18,838 nt of DNA from Bifidobacteriaceae bacterium (GTDB lineage Bacteria > Actinomycetota > Actinomycetes > Actinomycetales > WQXJ01). Below, one piece after another: positions 8,729-15,522 of this stretch; the first letter of the stretch is position 1; every line of letters starts with the position of its first letter. Below the pieces are notes generated by a model. It saw only the letters and a program-made list of their open reading frames with translations. It ran no database searches and was not told the DNA's origin. The stretch covers positions 1-18,838 of the forward strand of contig JAITLE010000163.1 in NCBI GenBank assembly GCA_031278075.1, read 5' to 3'. The translations under genes and the position numbers were made by a program.

Positions 8729-9300
8729 ACTGGCGCCCAACCTCTCCGTCCACGCTTCGCGGCCGCCCGCGAAGCTTCCACCCACGCCTTCTGCGCGGGG
8801 GTGGCCGCCTGCCCCCGGGGGGAGAGCGCCGCCGGGCGCCAGGCGTGGCAGATCGCCAGCGCTAGCGCGTCCGCCGCGTCGGGCGGCCGCGGGGTCTCAG
8901 CGAGTCTGAGGAGCCGGGCCACCATACGGCCCACCTGGTCCTTCGGCGCCGTGCCGGAGCCGGTGACGGCGGCCTTGACCTCGGTGGGCGTGTGCAACGC
9001 GACATCGACGCCCCGCCGGGCGGCCTCCACCATCGCGACTCCGCTCGCCTGCATCGTGCCGCTGACGGTGCCGACATCGCGCCGGGCGAAGACTCTTTCG
9101 ACGGCGACGGCATCGGGCGCATATCGGTCGATCCACTCCCCCACAACCTCGGCGACGCGCAGCAGGCGGCGGTCCAGGGACTCGGTCTCAGGCGTGGTGG
9201 CCGTGCCGAACGCGACCAGCGAGACCGCGCGCGACGACGCGGCGTCCACCACGCCGAGGCCGCAGCGGGTCAACCCCGGGTCCACACCCATGACGCGCAT
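8725..9300 (-). CDS. ruvC: Crossover junction endodeoxyribonuclease RuvC
   Basis: This metal-dependent resolvase cuts Holliday junctions symmetrically and acts with RuvAB. It has 191 residues. The RNase H-like fold carries the acidic catalytic residues in the expected places: D7 in GVDPGLTRCG, E68 in AVERVF, and D141 and D144 in PPDAADALALAICH. The C-terminus is basic. ATG 9300 has AGGA 4-5 nt upstream and starts 6 nt after the yebC stop. The order ruvC-ruvA-ruvB with 4-nt overlaps implies co-translation. Confidence 0.96.
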   Translation of the reverse strand: MRVMGVDPGLTRCGLGVVDAASSRAVSLVAFGTATTPETESLDRRLLRVAEVVGEWIDRYAPDAVAVERVFARRDVGTVSGTMQASGVAMVEAARRGVDVALHTPTEVKAAVTGSGTAPKDQVGRMVARLLRLAETPRPPDAADALALAICHAWRPAALSPRGQAATPAQKAWVEASRAAAKRGRRGWAPV

Positions 9301-9306
9301 GGCGTC

Positions 9307-10065
9307 CTAATCGCCCATCGCCTGGGCGATCACGCTGTCCGGCGCGGTGAAGTTGGTGTACACGTTCTGCACGTCGTCCGAATCTTCGAGCGCGTCGACC
9401 ACCCGCAGGATCTTCTTGACGCCTTCCACGCCCAACTCGACCTCGACGGACGGCACGAACGCCACTTCCGCCGAGTCGTAGTCGATCCCCGCGGTTTGCA
9501 ACGCCTGACGGGTCGCCACCAGGTTCTCCGGGGCGGTCACGATCTCAAAGCCGCCTTCTTCGACGGTCACCTCTTCCGGATCGGCTTCGATCACGGCGTC
9601 CAAGACCGCGTCCTCGTCCAAGCCGGCCGCCGCGGGCACAGCGATCACACCCTTGCGGGAGAACATGTAGGAGACCGACCCGGGGTCCGCCAGCGACCCG
9701 CCGTTGCGGCTCAGCGCCAACCTGATGTCCGATGACGCGCGGTTGCGGTTGTCCGTCAACGCCTCCACCAGCACGGCCACGCCGCCGGGCCCATAGCCCT
9801 CATAGATGACGGACTGGTAATCGGCGCCGCCGCCTTCCGCCCCCGACCCGCGCTTGACCGCCCGGTCGATGTTCTCGTTCGGGACCGACGACTTCTTCGC
9901 CTTCTGGATCGCGTCATAGAGCGTGGGGTTGGCGGCCGGGTCGCCGCCGCCGGTGCGCGCCGCGACTTCGATGTTCTTGATCAGCTTCGCGAACAACTTG
10001 CCGCGTTTCGCGTCGATCGCGGCCTTCTTGTGCTTGGTGGTGGCCCATTTTGAGTGACCCGACAT
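9307..10065 (-). CDS. yebC: YebC/PmpR family protein
   Basis: This family was long annotated as DNA-binding transcriptional regulators; later work links some members to ribosome and translation functions. It has 252 residues, the normal size. The diagnostic N-terminus MSGHSKWATTKHKKAAIDAKRGKLFAKLIKNI is present (first 20 residues: MSGHSKWATTKHKKAAIDAK). NPTLYDAIQKAKKSSVPNEN and YEGYGPGGVAVLVEALTDNRNR also match the family. ATG 10065 is preceded by GAGGGAG on the minus strand. An open frame extends upstream to 10323 but its sequence is Pro/Arg-rich and unlike the family. It is the first gene of the minus-strand block. In many actinobacteria pdxT precedes it; here it is divergent from an oxidoreductase operon. 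Confidence 0.96.
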   Translation of the reverse strand: MSGHSKWATTKHKKAAIDAKRGKLFAKLIKNIEVAARTGGGDPAANPTLYDAIQKAKKSSVPNENIDRAVKRGSGAEGGGADYQSVIYEGYGPGGVAVLVEALTDNRNRASSDIRLALSRNGGSLADPGSVSYMFSRKGVIAVPAAAGLDEDAVLDAVIEADPEEVTVEEGGFEIVTAPENLVATRQALQTAGIDYDSAEVAFVPSVEVELGVEGVKKILRVVDALEDSDDVQNVYTNFTAPDSVIAQAMGD

Positions 10066-10305
10066 CGACCTGGCGCTCCCTCTACCTGGTGCTGGCTGTT
10101 TCCGGCTGAAGTCTACCCGGGGCCACGGCGGCGGGGCGGGAACCGGCATGGTCGGCGTGGGCGCCGGTCTGGCGCCGTCTGGACGGATCCCGTTCGTCTC
10201 GGCCGCGGCTAGCCTCCTGACCGGGCGGGCGGCCGCGGTCCCGCCTCCCTGATATAGCGTGAGGTCGCCGGCGCCGCGACACCTTGGTCCCGGGTCGCGT
10301 TGAGC

Positions 10306-10319
10306 TTCGACCAGTCGAA
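10306..10319. promoter_or_regulatory. Perfect palindrome TTCGAC-CA-GTCGAA, candidate operator
   Basis: Two 6-bp half-sites in perfect inverted symmetry around a 2-bp centre lie in the divergent region, 136 nt before the PFOR start and 240 nt before the yebC start. A dimeric repressor or activator could bind it. It is not the actinobacterial LexA box, whose half-sites and 4-bp spacing differ. The regulator is unknown. Confidence 0.35.
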
Positions 10320-10345
10320 ACACCCCAAGTCCGGGCCCTGAGTCC

Positions 10346-10375
10346 TCGATACATGGGATCTATTCGCCGTAGACT
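10346..10375 (+). promoter_or_regulatory. Weak sigma-70-like promoter candidate for the PFOR operon
   Basis: TCGATA (4 of 6 to TTGACA) and TAGACT (4 of 6 to TATAAT) are separated by 18 bp and would give a leader of roughly 75 nt. The palindrome at 10306-10319 would lie just upstream, a position suited to an activator. The match is weak and could be chance. Confidence 0.22.
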
Positions 10376-10455
10376 CGCAGGTGTCCAACGAAGCGGCGGG
10401 CCTCGCCTCAGGCCATCGAACGACGCCGCCCGAACAATGAGACGAGACGAGACAA

Positions 10456-13400
10456 GTGACCAATTCCCCAGCGCCCTATCCAGGCGCCCCAGACGTCATC
10501 AACGGCAACGGCGCCGTGACCCACGTGATGAAACATGTGTGCGGCGGCATGATCGGCTATCCCATCACACCATCAACCGAGATCTCGGAGACATTCGAAG
10601 CGGCCCGCGCGGAGGGGCAGCTCAACGTGTGGGGGGCCCACCCGTTCTTCGTCGAGGCTGAAGGCGAGCACTCAGGCCAGTCCGGCGCCCTCGGCGCGGC
10701 GCTGGTCGGCGGCAACTACGTCTCCAACGCCTCCAGCTCCCAGGGCATCTTGTACGGCCTGGAGTCCCACTACGTCACAGTGGGCAAGAAGGTCGGCGGC
10801 TTTGTGCTCCAAGTCGCCGCACGCGTGGTGTCCAAGCATTCGCTCAACGTCATGGCCGGCCACGACGACATCTACGCGCTCCTCCCGTCTGGCTACACGG
10901 TGCTGTTCGGGTCCAACCCGCAAGAGGCGGCAGACCTCGCGGCGATCGCGTACCGCACCGCGGCGCTCAGCCTGATCCCGGTCGCGAACACCATGGACGG
11001 CTTCGCCACCTCACACGTCATGACAGAGGCGCGCCTGCCGGAGCCGGAGCTGCTCCGGCGCTACCTCGGCGATCCGAAGAGCCGCATCCCCTGCCCGACC
11101 GTCGCCCAGGAGATCCTGTTTGGCGCGAAAGGCCGCATCCACCAGCTGAACCGCTACCTCGACCGGCGCTCAGCCGACTTCGAAGAGGGCGACCTCAGCG
11201 CGCTGCGCGCCCACCTCGACTCCATGGCCGACGCCGTCGAAGCCGACGACTTAGGCGAGCTAGCCGAGGAGACCATGGTCTGGGTGCCGACCGACCTGCG
11301 CGCCCAGTGGCGCCGGCAGTGGCGGGCCGCGCCCGCGAAGGGCACCCGCCAGCTAGTCCCCTCCCTGGTGGACCCCCACAACCCGGGGATGACCGGACCC
11401 GTCCAGAACCAGCCCGATTTCCAGTCCGGCGCAGTGGACCACCGGACCCACTTCGCGGCCGCCGTCCCCGCGTTGGCGCGCCAGGCGATGGCGGAATACT
11501 CCGCGCTGACCGGCCGCCGCTACGAGCCCGTGCTCGCCTACGAGACGGACGACGCCGAACACATCATGGTGGGCCTCGGCTCCATCACAGACGACGTCCG
11601 CGCCGTCATCCCGCATCTGCGCGCCCATGGCGTCAAAGCGGGCGCGGTGTCCGTCAAGCTGCTCCAGCCCTTCCCCGAAGCCGAGTTGGTGGCCGCCCTT
11701 GGTGGCGCCAAGTCGGTCACAGTCTTGGAGCGCTCCGACGACACGGCCCTGACCCGCCTGACGACGGCCGCGCTCTTCCATGCGGTGGCGAACGCGCAGC
11801 ACGATGCCGACCCGGCCAGCCCCAGCGACAGCCAAGCGCCGTACCCCGGCGTGCCGCCGTTGGCGCGCGCCCCCAAGTTGACCACCGCGATCTTCGGGTT
11901 GGGCGGACATGACGTCCAGCCCCGCGACCTGATCGCCGCGTTCAAGGCGATGGCCGACGGCACAGCCGGCCGCCTCATCTACTTGGGGTCGCAGTTCTTC
12001 GCGCCGAACCCGGGACCGGCGCTCGCCGCGATCCAGGACAAGCTCCGCGCCGCCTACCCCGAGACCGAGCCGATGGCGTTGACCACCGAGCCGAACCCGC
12101 AGCTGCTGCCGCCCGGTTCGCTCAGGATCAGGTTCCATTCGGTCGGCGGCTACGGGACCGTGGCGACCGGCAAACTGCTGACCGACATCCTCGCGGGCGT
12201 GCTCTCACTCAACTCGAAATCGGCGCCGAAGTACGGTTCGGAGAAGTCCGGCGCGGCCACCAACTACTACATCACCTTGTCCCCGGAGCCGGTCCTGTTG
12301 ACCAACGCCGAGTTGGAAGACGTGGATGTGGTGATCTCCCCGGACCACCAGGCGTTCGTGCACACCAACCCGCTGAAGGGCCTGGTGGAGGGCGGCACGT
12401 TCATCCTCCAATCCGACAAGGAGCCGCTCCAGGTCTGGCGGGACCTGCCCGCCCACGCGCGGCGGACCATCCGCGCCAAACACGTCAAGTTCCTGGTAGT
12501 CGACGCGTTCCAGGTCGCCAAGAAGCACGCGCCCAGCCCGGAGCTTGAGACCAGGATGATGGGCATCGCCTTCATCGGGGCCGTGATCGGGCACGTGGAC
12601 GCCCTGGCGCAGAGCGCCGGCGCAGGCGTCGAGGCGAAGGTCCGAGAGCAGATCACCAAGAAGTTCGGCCGCAAGGGCGCAGCCGTGGTCGACGGCAATC
12701 TGGCGGTCATCGCGGATGGCAGCTCGGCCACCCACCAGGTCGACTACGCCGACCCCGCGTTCCAGGCCGTCGAGTCGGAGCCGAAGGCCGCCCAGACCCG
12801 GAGCGTGCGTCTTTCCGCCCAGATGTGCCCGGCCGCCCAGGCGCCCGCCGCCCAAAACCTCTTCGACCCGGGATACTACGAGGACATCGCCGCGCGGCCG
12901 TTCCGCGAGGGCGCGATCGCCGAGGCCCCGGTGCTGCCGGGCGCCGGCCTGTTCATGCCGCCCGCCTCGGGCGCCGCCAAAGACAAGGGCACTTTCAGGC
13001 GTTCCGTGCCACTGTTCGCGCCCGACGCCTGCACCGGATGCCTCGAGTGCGCGCTGGCCTGCCCCGACGCGGCCATCCCGAACCAGGCCCACGAGATCGC
13101 CGATCTGGTGGCGGCCGCCGTGGACGGCATCGGCGCCCCAGCGCCCGCGCTCCAGTCGATCCGTCGGCACATCCACCCGTGGGCGGAACGGATCCGCCAG
13201 CTGATGCGCGAGAACCCCAACCTCAAATCGTTCCCCGCGGCGCTCAGGCTCGCCGCCGCCGAAACCGCGACCGACACCGACGAGAGGTCGGTGGCGCGCT
13301 GGCTGGACGCGATCGTGCAAGCGGCCGCCGACTTCCCGGTGGCGCGGACCAGGCCCTTCTTCGACTCGGCGGAGACGGAGCAGCCCGGTTCGGGGACGCT

Positions 13401-15522
13401 GTGGAGCGCGGTCGTCGATCCGTGGAAGTGCACCGGGTGTCTGCAGTGCGTGGACGTCTGCGGCCCCGGCGCGCTCACCGCGCTGGAACAGGACGCGAGC
13501 CTCGCGGACCTGCTCCAGGATCGCTTCGAGCGGCTCACCACGCTGCCGCCCTCGCCGAAGCGGCTGCTGCGCGGCGCCACCGAAGCGGACGGCGATTTCA
13601 AGCGGCTGCTGCTGAGCCACGACTACTACTACGCGATGACCGGCGGGCACGGCGCATGCCGCGGCTGCGGGGAGGTGACGGCGCTCAGGCTGCTGCTGGC
13701 GCTCAGCCACGCGCTGGGGGACGCGCGGCGCGCCGCCCACGTCGCCGAACTGGAGGAGCTGATCGGCCAGCTGGACGCGATCGCGCCGAGCGACGGCCCG
13801 GACGGAGGAGAGGCGCGCGCGGGGCGCCTCGCGAACCTGCTCGAGACGCTGGAGCAACGGCTGTACCTCTACGAAGGCGGCCCCTCGGGGTGCGGACCGG
13901 CCACCACCGTGATCGCGAACTCGACGGGCTGTTCGTCCGTGTACGCCTCGACCATGCCGTTCAGCCCCTACACGGACCCGTGGGTCAACTCCCTCTTCCA
14001 GGACGCGCAACCGCTGGCCACAGGGATTTTCGAGGGCTTGGTCTCGCAGGTGGTCCCGGAGGTGCAGGCGCTGCGCGCGGCGCAAGCGGAGCTGACGGAC
14101 GCGGCCGACGCGGCGCTGCGCCGCGAGCTGACCACCATCTCGTGGCGCGACTTCACGCCCGCCGAACTCGACCTCCTGCCCACGGTGATGACGGTCTCAG
14201 GCGACGGGGCCGCGTTCGACATCGGCTTCGGGGCGTTGTCGCGGGTCTTGGCGAGCGGCACCCCAGTCAAGATGGTGGTGCTCAACACCGGGTCCTATTC
14301 GAACACGGGCGGGCAGGCGTCCACCGCCTCCTACACCGGTCAGGACGCGGACCTCGCCCGCTTCGGCAAAGCCCACTCCGGGAAGACCGAGCACCGCAAG
14401 GAGCTCGGCTTGCTGGCGTCCTTCCACCCGCGGGTGTTCGCCTGCGCCACATCCACCGCCTTGCACGCCCACTTCCTCGCCACCGCGCACGCCATGCTCG
14501 GTTACAAGGACGGCGCCGCGGTGATGGACGTGTACACGCCGTGCGGCACCGAGAACGGCGTGGCCGAGGACCTGTCCAACGCGCGGTCGCGCCTCGCCGT
14601 GGAGTCGCGCATGGCGCCGCTGTTCGTCCACGACCCGCGGCGCGGCGCCACGCTGCCGGAGCGCTTCAGCTTGGACGGCAACCCGGCGCCCGACCAGCTT
14701 TGGACGACCCGCACGCTGCAGCACCGGGACGAGGCCGGCCAGCTCGCCCTCATGGAGACACCGCTCACGCCGGCGGACTTCGCTCTTGGCGAGGTCCGGT
14801 TCGCGAAGCAGTTCAAGCGTTTGGCGGCGGACGATGCCGACCATGCCGTCCCGATCGCCGAATACGTCGCGCTGGGGGCCGACCAGCGGGCCGGGAAGGT
14901 CCCGTTCGTGTGGACCACCGACAAGGCCGGGCGTCTGACCAAGGTGGTCTGCTCGGCGGGGATCGTCGCCCTGGTCGAGGACCGCGCCCACTACTGGCGG
15001 ACGCTGCAGTTCTTGGCGGGCATCCCGCAGGGCGCCGTCGACGCGGCGCACCGCGCCGAGTTGGCCGCGCTGGTCGCCCGCTACGACGAGGCGGTCGCCT
15101 CGCGCGAGGCTTCGATCGACCAGTTGGCCGAGGCGATGGCGGACCTGGCGACGGCCGCCGCCCCGGCTGGGGCGGCCGGGTTGGCGGGGATCTTCGGCGG
15201 CGGGGCCCTGGGCGGCGCTGGCGCCGCCCAGGCGGCTGGCGGCGGTGGCGCGGCTGAGGCTGGCGGGACGGCGCCGTCCGGCGCCGCGGCGGGCGCGCCC
15301 ATCTGGCTGGACCCCGCGGACGAGCCGCGCTGCAACGACTGCGGCACCTGCTACCAGGAGCTGCCGGCGCTGTTCGAGAAGGCGACCATCATGGTCGACG
15401 GCGCGGCGCAGGTGGTGGGCCGGATGAAGCCGAACGCGCTAGACGGGTTCGAGGTGACGCCGGAGGCCGCGAAACGCATAGCGCGCGTCAAAGCGAACTG
15501 CGACGCGGAGATCATCCGATGA
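10456..15522 (+). CDS. nifJ: Expanded single-chain pyruvate:ferredoxin (2-oxoacid) oxidoreductase with C-terminal ferredoxin-like domain
   Basis: It is predicted to oxidise pyruvate plus CoA to acetyl-CoA and CO2 in the cytosol using TPP and Fe-S clusters. The order of domains is that of NifJ-type PFOR. Domain I has YPITPSTE (35-42), E71 as the likely TPP glutamate and R123 as the likely substrate arginine. Domain II covers about 356-545. The gamma domain starts near 556 (FHSVGGYGTVATGK). The ferredoxin domain has C859/C862/C865/C869 and C992/C995/C998/C1002. The TPP domain has GDG (1249-1251) and NTGSYSNTGGQ (1277-1287). The proximal cluster cysteines C1068, C1071, C1159 and C1363 are all kept. 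Its 1688 residues exceed the usual ~1170-1230. The extra length comes from inserts near 206-305, 870-985 and 1080-1145, plus a C-terminal extension: an Ala/Gly linker (1566-1615) and CNDCGTC (1626-1632) with C1682. GTG start; no clear Shine-Dalgarno. It overlaps the next gene by 4 nt. Pyruvate is inferred; other 2-oxoacids are possible. Confidence 0.9.
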   Translation: MTNSPAPYPGAPDVINGNGAVTHVMKHVCGGMIGYPITPSTEISETFEAARAEGQLNVWGAHPFFVEAEGEHSGQSGALGAALVGGNYVSNASSSQGILYGLESHYVTVGKKVGGFVLQVAARVVSKHSLNVMAGHDDIYALLPSGYTVLFGSNPQEAADLAAIAYRTAALSLIPVANTMDGFATSHVMTEARLPEPELLRRYLGDPKSRIPCPTVAQEILFGAKGRIHQLNRYLDRRSADFEEGDLSALRAHLDSMADAVEADDLGELAEETMVWVPTDLRAQWRRQWRAAPAKGTRQLVPSLVDPHNPGMTGPVQNQPDFQSGAVDHRTHFAAAVPALARQAMAEYSALTGRRYEPVLAYETDDAEHIMVGLGSITDDVRAVIPHLRAHGVKAGAVSVKLLQPFPEAELVAALGGAKSVTVLERSDDTALTRLTTAALFHAVANAQHDADPASPSDSQAPYPGVPPLARAPKLTTAIFGLGGHDVQPRDLIAAFKAMADGTAGRLIYLGSQFFAPNPGPALAAIQDKLRAAYPETEPMALTTEPNPQLLPPGSLRIRFHSVGGYGTVATGKLLTDILAGVLSLNSKSAPKYGSEKSGAATNYYITLSPEPVLLTNAELEDVDVVISPDHQAFVHTNPLKGLVEGGTFILQSDKEPLQVWRDLPAHARRTIRAKHVKFLVVDAFQVAKKHAPSPELETRMMGIAFIGAVIGHVDALAQSAGAGVEAKVREQITKKFGRKGAAVVDGNLAVIADGSSATHQVDYADPAFQAVESEPKAAQTRSVRLSAQMCPAAQAPAAQNLFDPGYYEDIAARPFREGAIAEAPVLPGAGLFMPPASGAAKDKGTFRRSVPLFAPDACTGCLECALACPDAAIPNQAHEIADLVAAAVDGIGAPAPALQSIRRHIHPWAERIRQLMRENPNLKSFPAALRLAAAETATDTDERSVARWLDAIVQAAADFPVARTRPFFDSAETEQPGSGTLWSAVVDPWKCTGCLQCVDVCGPGALTALEQDASLADLLQDRFERLTTLPPSPKRLLRGATEADGDFKRLLLSHDYYYAMTGGHGACRGCGEVTALRLLLALSHALGDARRAAHVAELEELIGQLDAIAPSDGPDGGEARAGRLANLLETLEQRLYLYEGGPSGCGPATTVIANSTGCSSVYASTMPFSPYTDPWVNSLFQDAQPLATGIFEGLVSQVVPEVQALRAAQAELTDAADAALRRELTTISWRDFTPAELDLLPTVMTVSGDGAAFDIGFGALSRVLASGTPVKMVVLNTGSYSNTGGQASTASYTGQDADLARFGKAHSGKTEHRKELGLLASFHPRVFACATSTALHAHFLATAHAMLGYKDGAAVMDVYTPCGTENGVAEDLSNARSRLAVESRMAPLFVHDPRRGATLPERFSLDGNPAPDQLWTTRTLQHRDEAGQLALMETPLTPADFALGEVRFAKQFKRLAADDADHAVPIAEYVALGADQRAGKVPFVWTTDKAGRLTKVVCSAGIVALVEDRAHYWRTLQFLAGIPQGAVDAAHRAELAALVARYDEAVASREASIDQLAEAMADLATAAAPAGAAGLAGIFGGGALGGAGAAQAAGGGGAAEAGGTAPSGAAAGAPIWLDPADEPRCNDCGTCYQELPALFEKATIMVDGAAQVVGRMKPNALDGFEVTPEAAKRIARVKANCDAEIIR

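Larger units (their letters stand above)
10066..10455. promoter_or_regulatory. Divergent intergenic region between yebC and the PFOR operon
   Basis: These 390 nt hold no convincing gene and must carry promoters for both directions. A perfect palindrome is at 10306-10319. On the minus strand TATATC (10256-10251) could be a -10 element, but I find no matching -35. On the plus strand TAGACT at 10370-10375 is a weak -10 candidate. Several GC-rich inverted repeats are present, for example gtcgc/gcgac at 10264-10268 and 10276-10280. Confidence 0.6.

Noticed and set aside
8130..8753. Upstream extension of the ruvB open frame to 552 residues
   Set aside because: The added part overlaps ruvA completely, is Arg-rich, and the GTG at 8129 with GGGGGAG and GTGA overlap is the natural start.
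10306..10319. LexA/SOS box
   Set aside because: The actinobacterial SOS box has TCGAAC and GTTCGA half-sites with 4-bp spacing; this site has TTCGAC and GTCGAA with 2-bp spacing.
10066..10323. Upstream extension of yebC
   Set aside because: The family N-terminus MSGHSKW begins at 10065 with a ribosome site; the added residues are Pro/Arg-rich.
12205..14085. 626-codon open frame on the minus strand inside the PFOR gene
   Set aside because: It is antisense to conserved PFOR domains, is Arg/Gly/Val/Leu-rich without family motifs, and is explained by high-GC codon bias.
12825..15257. 810-codon open frame on the plus strand in another PFOR frame
   Set aside because: Arg/Pro/Ala/Gly-rich shadow; the overlapping frame holds all catalytic and cluster motifs.
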